From positions 2,108,001 through 2,172,000 of the forward strand of contig JBCAML010000002.1 in the NCBI GenBank assembly GCA_038503075.1: a stretch of DNA of 64,000 nucleotides. The letters are read 5' to 3'. Shown piece by piece: positions 34,837 through 44,652 of this stretch. A model generated the notes under the pieces. That model worked only from the letters and a program-made list of their open reading frames with translations, had not been told where the DNA came from and did not search any database. The stretch's first letter is position 1. Each line of letters opens with the position of its first letter. Source of the DNA: Gyromitra esculenta (lineage: Eukaryota > Ascomycota > Pezizomycetes > Pezizales > Discinaceae). Position numbers and translations under genes: made by a program.

Positions 34837-37800
34837 GTAGCCCCCCTCTTCAAACGTGAGCTCCTGCGAACTATAGGAATAGCGACCATTGCTGTAGCAA
34901 GGAATGTATCGAGTGCAGACGTATCTTGAAGGTCTTCGGCTGGTTCCCATGTCGGGTGAGCATACCCAGTCCATTCCACAAGGTATTGGAGTTGTCCTCG
35001 GTGGTTACGTTGATCGAGGATCTTTTCGATAAAATATTCTTCCTGCTCATTAACAACAATTGGGGCCGGAGGAAGAATAAGTTGTCCCGGGAGAGCATCG
35101 TTAGGGGTAGGCTTGAGAAGGGAAACGTGAAAAACAGGATGGTACTTGACTGAGGAGGGAAGATCTATTTCATAGGCAAAAGGAGAAACAATTCTTTTTA
35201 CGGCATAAGGGCCCATCCATTTCCAGTCTAGTTTTCTAGCGTTACGAGTTGTTCTAATATTCTTCATCGAAACGAAGACCTGATCTTGAACCTGATACGC
35301 CGGGGCTGGTGATCGATGTTTATTGGTAGCGGTTTCTTGGATATCCTGGGCGACTCTGATTTGTGTCTTGAGATAATCGTATAGTTCCTGCATCCTACTC
35401 GCAAAGGCGGTGGCATCTTGACTCTGAGGGGTATTGGTCGGAGGAAGAAAAGAAGTATCAAACCGAGGGTGATATCCGTAGTTAGCGAGGAAGGGAGATA
35501 CTTTCGTACTTGCCGATTCTTGGTTGTTTGCGGAGAACTCTGCCATCGGTAGCCATCTACTCCAATCTTCTTGTTGATAGGATACGTATGATCGAAGGTA
35601 CTGTTCCATTACGGCATTTAGTCTTTCTGTTTGTCCGTCCGTTTCTGGATGGAAAGCAGTAGACATCCGGGCTTGTATTCCTAATCTTTGACACAGCTCT
35701 TTCCAGAAGTGGGCCGTGAATTGGGTGCCACGATCGGAGGTAATATGCGTTGGTAGGCCGTGCAACTTCCAGACATGTTGTAGGTAAAGGTCAGCGACAT
35801 CTCGTGAATTAACAGTAGTATTACATGGAATTAGATGTCGCATTTTCGATAATCGATCTACAACTACCATGATCGCATCGTAACCATTAGACTCGGGAAG
35901 GCCTGTAACAAAATCCATAGAGATTTCCTGCCAGGGTTGTTGCGGAATAGGTAGAGGGCGGAGAACTCCTTGAGTACGTTGGGTGATTGGTTTTGCTTTC
36001 TGGCAGATATGGCAGTTGCGGACATATCTACTGATTGACTCCCTCATCTTGGGCCAATAAAACCTTCTAGCAAGGAGTTCGAAGGTTTTATCTCGTCCTG
36101 GGTGGCCGGCAGCAGGGATATCATGGTGTCTTTTGATCAATTCAAGGCGGAGGGGAGCAAAGTCTGGAACATAGATACAGTCTCGGTAATAGAGTTTTCC
36201 ATTTTCTTCTTTGCATTCGCTTAAGGTGATCTCCTTAGATCGTTGATCTTTATTTCTTAACGCTAGGAGGATTTTCTCAGGGAATTTATCAGCGGTATAT
36301 CCTTCTTCAAAGAGTTTTAGTAGGGGGTCGTCCAGTTCAGCGGCTTCATTTGATAAAGAAGCCGACAACAAACTTAGCTTAGGGTCTATATTTTCCTTCT
36401 TTAGCACTACCTGGCTTTGGTGTGCTAATCTTTCATCCCCTTCCTTGGGGAGATCTCCTGATCTCCGAGTCAAAGCGTCCGGTTTTCCTCCTTCTTTGCC
36501 TGGTCGATATGTGATTACGAAGTCGAAGCGTGATAGGTATTCAGCCCATCTAGCTTGTCGACGGTTGAGTTGCTTGGTACTCATGAAGTATTCAAGATTC
36601 TTATGATCACTGATCACGTCGATAGGGTGCTTTGATCCCTCAAGCTCTGGGCGCCATTCTTCAAAAACACGGATGATGGCTAACAGCTCTTTATCGTAAA
36701 TCTCATAGTTGCATTCCGCTGGGGAATGTTTCTTCGAGAAGAAGGCCACCGGGTGTAGAACCCCGTTATCATCGTACTGGGATAGAACTCCTCCGGACAC
36801 GAAGTCTGAGGCGTCTGTTTCCACAATGATTTTCTTATCTGGATCGAAATGGATAAGGATCGGGGCAGTGGTAAAGGCATGTTTGAGGTTTTCGAAGGCT
36901 ATATCAGCTTCGACGGTCTATTCAAAGACAATGCCTTTCTTGGTAAGGGCGGTGAGCGGAGCGGCAAGTTTGGAGAATCCCAGAATGAATCGGCGATAGA
37001 AATTGGCAAAACCTAAAAATGCTTGGACATCCTTTACGCTCTTTGGTGTTCCCCATTCTCGGACGGCTTTGAGTTTCTCTTCGTCCATTTTGATACCGTC
37101 AGGGGTGAGGATAAGGCCAAGGTACTTAGTAGTCTGTACTTCAAACTCGCATTTCTCCGGTTTTAATAGAATGTCGTTATCCTTAAGGGTTTGCAATACC
37201 TTGCGGACGTGGATTTGGTGCTCTGCGAAAGTGTCGCTGTAGATAAGAATATCGTCCAGGTAGGCAGTGCAGAAAATATCCAGGTATTCGGTGAGACAAT
37301 CGTTTACAAAGCGTTGGAATGTTCCAGGGGCATTAGTTAACCCAAATGGCATCACCTGGTATTCGTAAAGACCGTACCGGGTGCGGAAGGCGGTTTTCCA
37401 TTCATCCCCCTCTGCAATGCGCACTTGGTGGTATCCATCACGAAGATCGAGTTTGGTATACCATTGGGCCTTTGCTAAGCGATCTAGTGTCTCTCGGATG
37501 AGGGGTGATGTGTAGCGGTCTTTGACGGTGATCGCGTTGAGGCCACGATAATCCACGCATAGTCGTAAGGATCCGTCAGCTTTTTTGACGAAGAGTACAG
37601 GGGATCCTGCGGGAGAAGAACTAGCACGAATGAATCCTTTTTCAAGGTTATCCTCAATGTACTTCTTTAGAACAATGAGTTCTTCTCGAGACATTCCATA
37701 AAGAGGTCCGAAGGGGGCGTCTTTTCCTTCCTGTAGTTGTATCCGGTGGTCATAGGATCGGCGAGGGGGAAGTCCTTGGGCCTTACGCTTGTCAAACATA

Positions 37801-38738
37801 TCTATGAAATCGTGGTACTCCGCAGGAATTCTTGCTTTCCATTCCTCTTTGTTTGTCTTATCATCAATTATCTTGTTGATCTCATATAGCGACATGGCAT
37901 AGGCTTGAGAGGTGCGTTTTCGGGTGAGAGTTCTGAAGCTTGCGGCACCGATAAAAGATAGATTTAGTTTGGGGGGGGCTGTAATCGCCGGAACAGAGAC
38001 AGTAGCGGAACGGGGGGCGCAATGGGTGGTGCAGAGTTTAGAATTAAACTCAATGCGTTTTTGGGCGAAATGGAGTTGGACATCATGGTAGTTCATCCAT
38101 GGGATTCCTAGAACGAGGGGGTAATGTCCTAGTTGGGTGACAAAGCAGGGGGCTTGTTCCTGGTGTTGTTGAATGGAGAGATTGATGTTAGCAATATGAG
38201 TGATGTCCCCTGACGAGACTGGGCGACCATCAATTACTTCTAGTTGTCGGGGGTTCTTTAGAGGGGATAGGGGTAGGGAGTGGTGACTCGCAAAGTCTTT
38301 ATCAATGAAGGCGAATCCCGAGGCTCCAGTGTCCAATAGTGCGTGAGTTTTAATAATTATATTGTTATGGGAAATGTTACATGAAATAACGAAATGTTCC
38401 CCATCCAATTGGTCCTCCACACACATATCCGACACTGAAAACCCCGAAATAGAAAAAGCCGACAAAGGTAAAGAAATGGGAACCAAGGCAGGGTCACTGA
38501 TCAGCCTTGGTTGGACTAGTTTAAAGACTCGTTGGAAGAGTCTGCTGATTCTAACGCAAAAAACTGAGGTGGAAGAGGTGGTGGCGGCAAAGAGGAAGCG
38601 ACGGGTGTACGCGGGACGGGGGGTGCAGTGAGGGCTCCCCTCATAGTGGGCTTTTTGGGAGCGGAGGGGCAATTGGCGTACGAGTGGTCCGGGGCGGCAC
38701 AAAACATGCATTTTCCAGTGGAACGGCGCCACTGTTTT
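34815..38738 (-). pseudogene. pol: Element A pol (protease-RT-RNaseH-integrase-chromodomain), one stop
   Basis: Open in the -1 frame relative to gag from the slippery site (about 38519-38525) to 34815, except for one TAG at 36920-36918. The first open segment is 38732-36918 and the second resumes 36915-34815. Motifs in order: protease HALLDTGASGFAFID; RT LRLCVDYRGLNAI and TAYLDDILIYSD; RNase H ETDASDFVSGGVLSQ and AECNYEIYDKELLAI; integrase HHCC (RHHDIPAAGHPGR, then NCHICQ) and DDE (MDFVTGLPESNGYDAIMV, TSDRGTQFTAHFW, HPETDGQTERLN); chromodomain LQYLVEWTGYAHPTWEPAE. At the stop, element B has TGG (Trp) in the same GIVFE-TVEA context. The change is G-to-A on the sense strand, a CA-to-TA change on the other strand as RIP makes. 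There is no other lesion, so the loss is recent. Confidence 0.9.
38481..38525 (-). promoter_or_regulatory. Putative -1 ribosomal frameshift signal, element A
   Basis: On the minus strand the gag frame ends TCT TTA AAC TAG. The heptamer T_TTA_AAC (38525-38519) is an ideal -1 slippery site. It is followed by a 6-nt spacer and a perfect 9-bp stem, AACCAAGGC (38512-38504) with GCCTTGGTT (38489-38481), around a 14-nt loop. Slippage by -1 reads CTA GTC CAA, which is exactly the pol frame. The stem is conserved with compensatory changes in element B. Confidence 0.85.
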
Positions 38739-39850
38739 TCTTCCTCTGATAGCTTTCTTCTCCCATTAACCATTGTGTATCGTTGGTCCTGTGGGGGGCG
38801 AGCGCTGTTGCTGGTGCGGCCAAATGATAGGTCCATGGGAGCAAGGCCCCCTGGTACAAAGGACGAGGCAGGGACAAAGGGAGTCATAGCATTGGTTGGA
38901 GCGCTGAATTGCCCCATACTGTCGCGAGCATTGCCTCGTTTTTCTGCTTTACGGGCTCTGATGCGGTTGTCCATCCGAGTGAGAACGAGGATCATGTCAT
39001 TGAGGCTAGTGGGGGTAGCGGCGGCAAAGACCATAGCTTCCTTCAACTCTTCCGACATACCGTGTTCAAGGGCATCCATCTTCGAATTTTCATCGAAGTT
39101 TAGTTGTCCCATGATACGCTGAAAGTCGGCCAAATAGGCGGAGAAATCTCGCTTGCCTTGGCGAAGCTGATGCAACTCTCGACGGGCGGTACCGGTAGGG
39201 TCTGGATCTCCGAAAGCTGCTTCCAGGGCGGCGATGAGGGCGGCGGCGTTGGTCCAGGTAGTGAGACCAGAGGGGAGGACGGTATGGCGAACTTGCTCTA
39301 GGGCTGCTCCTTCTAGGCGATTGATAGTGTAGAGAATCATAGTGTTCTCATCAGCGAATCTATCTCGGTTAACTGCGAGCTTGGAGCGGAGTTGAAGGAC
39401 GAAGCCGGGAAGTTTGGTTCGGGAACCGTCAAACTTTTCTGGATCCGGCATTCGTTCTGAACGATGGCTTGCGGTCGATGGAGGTGGTGGGGTGGCGGTG
39501 AGGTTGGGTGGGGCTGGAGGAGCCTGATTAGCGGCTCTAGCTTCGTTGCGTTCCTGGCGTAATCTGGCGATGAGGTCGGCTGCTTCAGTGACTCGTTGGT
39601 CTTGTTGCAGGGCGTGTCGGGTCGCATTGTCCGCTTGAATTTTCGCTGTGTTGAGTTTTATCTCCAGCTCTTGCGTGCTTTCCTGAAGAACGTCAACTTG
39701 ATCTTCTAAAGCCTGGTTGAGATCTCGGAGTTGATTATACAATTCGACAGGGTCGTCTCGGTAAGCCTGAGCAAAGGTGTCTTTTGTGGGGAAGCGGGGG
39801 GTAGTGATAGCGGCTCCTTCAGAGGAGGCAGCGGGGACGGAGGCACTCAT
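38516..39850 (-). CDS. gag: Element A gag (capsid/nucleocapsid)
   Basis: Intact 444-aa frame from ATG 39850 to TAG 38518-38516. An N-terminal coiled-coil-like region (about residues 40-115, LRDLNQALEDQVDVLQEST and similar) is followed by a Pro-rich spacer. A retrotransposon Gag core follows: MPDPEKFDGSRTKLPGFVLQ, then EAAFGDPDPTGTARRELHQL and LRQGKRDFSAYLADFQRIM. Near the C-terminus is a CCHC zinc knuckle CMFCAAPDHSYANC (C-x2-C-x4-H-x4-C). Gag forms the virus-like particle and binds the RNA. The stop codon immediately follows a slippery heptamer, so pol would be made as a Gag-Pol fusion. Confidence 0.92.
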   Translation of the reverse strand: MSASVPAASSEGAAITTPRFPTKDTFAQAYRDDPVELYNQLRDLNQALEDQVDVLQESTQELEIKLNTAKIQADNATRHALQQDQRVTEAADLIARLRQERNEARAANQAPPAPPNLTATPPPPSTASHRSERMPDPEKFDGSRTKLPGFVLQLRSKLAVNRDRFADENTMILYTINRLEGAALEQVRHTVLPSGLTTWTNAAALIAALEAAFGDPDPTGTARRELHQLRQGKRDFSAYLADFQRIMGQLNFDENSKMDALEHGMSEELKEAMVFAAATPTSLNDMILVLTRMDNRIRARKAEKRGNARDSMGQFSAPTNAMTPFVPASSFVPGGLAPMDLSFGRTSNSARPPQDQRYTMVNGRRKLSEEEKQWRRSTGKCMFCAAPDHSYANCPSAPKKPTMRGALTAPPVPRTPVASSLPPPPLPPQFFALESADSSNESLN

Positions 39851-40034
39851 GATCTAGATTGATCACTCGGGATAGAGTTGGTGCGTAAGTAATGTTGGTC
39901 AAGCCACTCAGGAGTGACTTCAGTGAGAGTCTGGGGTCTTCGCGGGGTCAAGCAGGGAAAGATTTGGAGGATGGATTGGCGAATCCAACCGAGAATTTCC
40001 ATGTAGGGGCGTCGTGTAGGAGGTGTAGATGAGG

Positions 40035-40043
40035 AAGCAACGT
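40035..40043 (-). promoter_or_regulatory. Primer-binding site of element A, self-priming type
   Basis: In the RNA sense (minus strand) the site reads ACGTTGCTT, 2 nt after the end of the 5' LTR. Its exact complement AAGCAACGT occurs in the same RNA at 40270-40262, 37 nt downstream of the TATTTAA box (40313-40307), near the expected transcript 5' end. This arrangement matches Tf1-type self-priming rather than tRNA priming. Confidence 0.7.
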
Positions 40044-40045
40044 AA

Positions 40046-40450
40046 TCTCACGGTTGAGTCCCTTGTTTAAGCCCTTCGGTATCCCCGGAGGTGAGCAGTG
40101 CTACTTAAGCGAGGTATCAACACGTTCAAAGAGTGCAGGGTTTCTACAGGTCTCTGATGGATATCTTGAGCGAAGTATCGGCGGTGGTTCACAGCGACAG
40201 CGAGGATTCTGAAGTAGAATCGAGTGAGATTATAACTTGATACAAGAGAAGTGGAACGAGAACGTTGCTTAAGGAAAAGAAGAACAAGAACGACCAGAAT
40301 CCTTCCTTAAATACCCCGCTTTCCTGTGACACCAACAACAACCTAACAACAACCGAAACTTAACCGAACAACAAAGCCATTATATCCAAAGAAAGTCCTT
40401 CGCAACCATCCACAGTCATCCTAACCCATTACTCGACTCTATCCGTGAAA
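40046..40450 (-). repeat. 5' LTR of element A
   Basis: 405 bp, identical to the 3' LTR except for a block near 40151-40172, where 4 nt are missing and several bases differ. The TATTTAA at 40313-40307 is intact. Confidence 0.9.
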
Positions 40451-40544
40451 CTAGTACTGCCAGTGGCATCTCGTACTTAGCATGACCAGTAAAATATTTA
40501 GCTCCACAGCATATCTAATACAAATTTTTTGGAATAACCTGCTG

Positions 40545-40953
40545 TCTCAAGGGGCGGAGTTTATCCTCAAGCTCTCAGGTATCCCCCGAGATAAGCAGTG
40601 CTACTTGAAGAGAAAACTAAGCGATGAGAGTGTTTACGAGATTCCACAGGCTCTACGGAGTGTTCAAGTATAGAGGACTTGAGGACGGCGGCAGCGAAGG
40701 TTATGAGGTATAACCGAGGTTTGTATTGTGAAATACAAGAGTGTACGATAGAAGACGTTGCTTAAAGAAAGAAGAAGGAAAAGTACAACAAGAAGGGGAA
40801 TCCCTTCGCTTATATACCACATTCCAACTCATTCGATGACAAAGACTTGACTCACTGCAACGGAAACTCAAAGAAACACATGGAACAACAACGTAACACA
40901 ATAGCCTCATACCCTTATACCCGACGAACCAACGAAAACAGTTATCCATGAAA
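40545..40953 (-). repeat. 3' LTR of element B
   Basis: 409 bp. It keeps the TATATA (40816-40811) of the minus-strand promoter and the ACGTTGCTT plus-strand motif at 40756-40764. The polypurine tract GGGAGGAAG (sense) lies just inside, at about 40957-40966. Confidence 0.9.
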
Positions 40954-40965
40954 GTACTTCCTCCC

Positions 40966-43900
40966 TTATAGCCGTGAGCTCCTGCGAACACTAACCAGAC
41001 CTTCCTTGGGTTTACTCGGATATTGTTGGTGAAAGACGTCCACTGCTTCAGTCTCCGTATGGTAATCAGCTGGTTCCCACGTAGGTAAAGCATAACCTGT
41101 CCATTCGACCAGATATTGCAGTTTTCCATGGCGAATGCGAGAATCTAGGATACTCTCGACAAGATACTCTTCATGATCGTTGACTTGGACCGGGGGCGGT
41201 GGTGGGATAATCTGACCCGGGAGGGGGTCAACAGGAGCGGCTTTGATTAGTGAAACGTGGAATACCGGATGGTATTTCATAGACAAAGGCAGGTCTATTT
41301 CATAGGCGTGCGCAGAGATTATTCGTTTCACGGGGAAGGGACCACTCCACTTCCAGTCCAATTTCCTTGAATTCCTAGTCGTCCTCATGTTCTTCATAGA
41401 TAAGAAGACACGGTCATTGACTTTGAATGAGGGGGCGGGGGTACGGCGCTGATTAGTACTGGTCTCGAAGATATCTTGTGCTGTCCTCATTTGAACTCGA
41501 AGGAAGTCTCTAAGTTCTTCCATCTTAGAGGCAAAGTCATTAGCATCGAGGGTTTGGGGGGAGCGGTCATTAGAGACGACGGAGGTATCAAAGCGAGGAT
41601 GGTAACCATAGTTGGCGAAGAAGGGTGTAGCTTTCGTACTGGCTGACTCTTGGTTATTGGCAGCAAACTCCGCAATAGGTAACCATTTTGTCCAGTCATC
41701 TTGTTGGTAAGAAACATAGCATCGAAGATATTGTTCCATAACGGCATTAAGACGTTCGGTTTGACCATCCGTTTCTGGGTGAAATGACGTTGACATCCGA
41801 ACGGAAATATTCAGGCGTTGGCAAAGATGTTTCCAAAACTTAGCGGTAAACTGTGTTCCCCTATCCGAAGTGATATGGGAAGGTAGTCCGTGGAGTTTCC
41901 AAACATTTTGGAGGTAGAGCTCGGCTGTTTGTTCGGCATTGATGGTTGTATTGCACGGGATAAGGTGCCGCATCTTCGAGAGTCGATCCACCACAACCAT
42001 AATAGCATCAAAGCCGTTAGATTCTGGGAGACCGGTAACGAAGTCCATTGATAGCTCTTCCCAGGGGCGATTAGGGATTGGGAGTGGTTTCAAGACGCCT
42101 TGGGTACCGAGGGTACTTGGTTTTGCTCGTCGACAGATATGGCAGTTCCTCGTATAACGGCCAATATACTCTCTCATCTTTGGCCAATAAAAATGCCTTG
42201 AAATGAGTTCAAAGGATTTTTCGCGTCCCGGGTGGCCAGCTGAGGGGGCGTCATGATGTCGTTGCAGGATGAGAAGGCGAAGAGGATCATGATCGGGGAT
42301 ATAGAGTTTTTGTCGGTAGAAGAGACGGCCATTTATCTCAGTACAGTCGCCTAAAGTGATTTCCTTGGATTGTCGTTCGCCATTCCTAAGTACTAAAAGG
42401 ATTTTTTGTGGGAACGGGTCAGCATTATATCCGTGATTCATTAGGGTTTCAAGGGTGGCATCCAATTCGGCGGGTTCATTTGATAAAGAACCCGAAAACA
42501 AACTCAGCTTGGGGTCTAGATTCTTTTCCTTCAAGACTACTTGGTGTTGGTGTTGTAGTCTTTCATCCCCTTCTTCAGGGAGATCTCCTGATCTCCGAGT
42601 CAATGCGTCCGGCTTTCCTCCTTGTATTCCCGGTCTGTAGGTAATGATGAAGTCGAAACGCGAAAGGTATTCTGCCCATCTGACTTGTCTTCGATTTAGT
42701 TGCTTGGTGGTCATAAAGTATTCCAAGTTTTTATGGTCTGTGATGACGGAGATGGGGAGTTCAGATCCTTCGAGCTCAGGCCGCCATTCTTCAAAGCAGC
42801 GGATAATGGCCAGCAATTCTTTATCGTAGATTTCGTAGTTACACTCAGCAGGTGAGTGTTTTTTGGAAAAGAATGCCACAGGGTGTAGTACGCCGTTATC
42901 ATCGAGTTGGGAGAGGACACCACCGGAAACGAAGTCAGAAGCATCAGATTCCACAAAGATCTTCTTTCGAGGGTCGAAGTGGATGAGTACAGGGGCCTTG
43001 GTAAAGGCATCCTTCAGTGCTTCAAACGCGAGTTCTGCTTCAACGGTCCACTCGAAAACAATACCCTTTCTCGTAAAGGCTGTAAGGGGTGCCGCTAGGC
43101 GAGAGAACCCTAGGATAAATCGTCGGTAAAAGTTTGCAAAACCGAGAAAGGCCTGAACGTCTTTAATACATTTTGGGCGGTTCCAGTCCTGTACAGCTTT
43201 GAGTTTGTCTTCGTCCATTTTAATACCTTCGGGGGTCAAGATTAGGCCGAGGTATTTGATGGATTGTACGTGGAACTCGCACTTCTCGGGTTTGAGGAGG
43301 ATGTTATTGGCTTTTAGGGCGTCAAGGACCTGTCGGACGTGTACCTTATGTTCGGCGAGGGTATCGCTATAGATAAGGATGTCGTCGAGATAAGCCGTGC
43401 AAAAGAGGTCTAAGTATTCTCGGAGAGAATCATTGACGAAGCGCTGGAAGGTACCGGGGGCATTAGTGAGGCCGAATGGCATGACCATGTATTCATAGAG
43501 GCCATAACGAGTCCTGAAAGCGGTCTTCCATTCTTCCCCTTCTGCGATGCGAATTTGGTGAAATCCGTCCCGAAGGTCTAGTTTGGAATACCATTGTGCT
43601 TTGGCGAGGCGGTCGAGGGTCTCCTTAACGAGCGGGGAGGTATATCGGTCTTTAATCGTGAGAGCATTAAGGCCACGGTAATCGACACAAAGGCGGAGGG
43701 ATCCATCGGGTTTGGCAGCGAAGAGGACTGGGGATCCGGCGGAAGATGAACTGGCACGAATAAACCCTTTCTCTAAGTTGTCTTCGATATACTTCTTGAG
43801 GACTAGAAGTTCATCTCGTGACATACCATAGAGTGGGCCGAATGGTGGTTCCTTGCCTTCTTGTAGGGTGATCTTATGGTCATATGGTCGTCGGGGGGGG

Positions 43901-44645
43901 AGTCCTTGAGCTTTAGCTTTGTCGAACATATCCAGATATTCGTGGTATTCGGCGGGTATTCGTTGTCTCCACTCTTCTTTAGTAGTCTTATTATCAAGGA
44001 CTCTATTGATTTCGTAGAGGGACATGGAATATACTTGAATACCCTTCTTTCTGGCGAGCATGCGGAAGCTAGCTGCGCCGATAAAGGCGGCGTTGAGTTT
44101 GGCTGGAGGGGGAATGGCGGCGGCTGAGACGATAGGTTGCTTGGGGGCACAGTGGGTGGTGCAGAATTCAGAATTGAATTCAATGCTTTTGTTCGCAAAT
44201 TGTAGATGAACGTCATGGAGGTTCATCCAAGGAATACCGAGTACTAGGGGGTAATGGCCTAGCTTGGTGACGAAGAAGGGGGCTTTCTCAGTATGCTGTT
44301 GGATAGAAAGTCCTAGGTGGCAGAGATTTGTAATATCTCCTGAGGCAATTGTTCGGCCGTCAATGACTTCCAATTGGCGAGGGGTTTTTAGGGGAGATAG
44401 GGGCAGGGAATGGTGACGCACAAAGTTTTCATCGATGAAAGCGAACCCTGAGGCTCCAGTGTCAAGAAGTGCGTGTGTTTTTATAATTTTATTTTGGTGG
44501 GAAAGGCTACATGAAACTACAAAATGTTCCCCATCCAAATTATCCTCCACACACACATCCGACACTGAAAACCCAGAAATAGAGAACGCTGACAAAGGAG
44601 AAAACGGAACCAGAGCAGGGTCACATGGCGACTCTGGTTGAACTA
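40966..44645 (-). CDS. pol: Element B pol (protease-RT-RNaseH-integrase-chromodomain), intact
   Basis: Open from the frameshift site at 44646-44652 to TAA 40968-40966; from the first Met (44595) it is 1209 aa. Domains in order (Met numbering): protease HALLDTGASGFAFID near residue 40; RT RLCVDYRGLNAL and TAYLDDILIYSD near 400; RNase H VESDASDFVSGGVLSQ near 550 and AECNYEIYDKELLAI; integrase RHHDAPSAGHPGREK and NCHIC, then MDFVTGLPESNGFDAIMVV, TSDRGTQFTAKFW and HPETDGQTERLN; and a C-terminal chromodomain LQYLVEWTGYALPTWEPADY, which in chromoviruses directs integration to modified chromatin. All catalytic residues look intact. It is probably made only as a Gag-Pol fusion by -1 frameshifting. 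The enzyme could in principle act in trans, but its own gag is broken. Confidence 0.92.
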
Positions 44646-44652
44646 GTTTAAA
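44608..44652 (-). promoter_or_regulatory. Putative -1 ribosomal frameshift signal, element B
   Basis: The gag frame ends TCT TTA AAC TAG. The heptamer T_TTA_AAC (44652-44646) is followed by a 6-nt spacer and a perfect 8-bp stem, AACCAGAG (44639-44632) with CTCTGGTT (44615-44608), with a 16-nt loop. Compared with element A, two stem pairs change on both sides (A-T to G-C and G-C to A-T) while pairing is kept. Confidence 0.85.

Larger units (their letters stand above)
34428..40450 (-). mobile_element. Full-length Ty3/gypsy chromovirus, element A
   Basis: A 6023-bp element, minus-strand orientation, with a 5-bp target duplication CTAGT (34423-34427 and 40451-40455). LTRs are 34428-34836 (3') and 40046-40450 (5'). 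The order in the reading direction is 5' LTR, PBS, gag, pol (PR-RT-RNaseH-IN-chromodomain), PPT, 3' LTR. The LTRs are identical except for one block of about 20 bp, suggesting a recent insertion. gag is intact; pol has one in-frame stop. The chromodomain and integrase/RT motifs place it among fungal chromoviruses (Tf1/sushi/Maggy-like). Confidence 0.93.

Noticed and set aside
38628..39122. Plus-strand frames antisense to element A gag, and similar frames antisense to element B
   Set aside because: Shadows of the gag and pol coding sequence; no promoter or domain on the plus strand.
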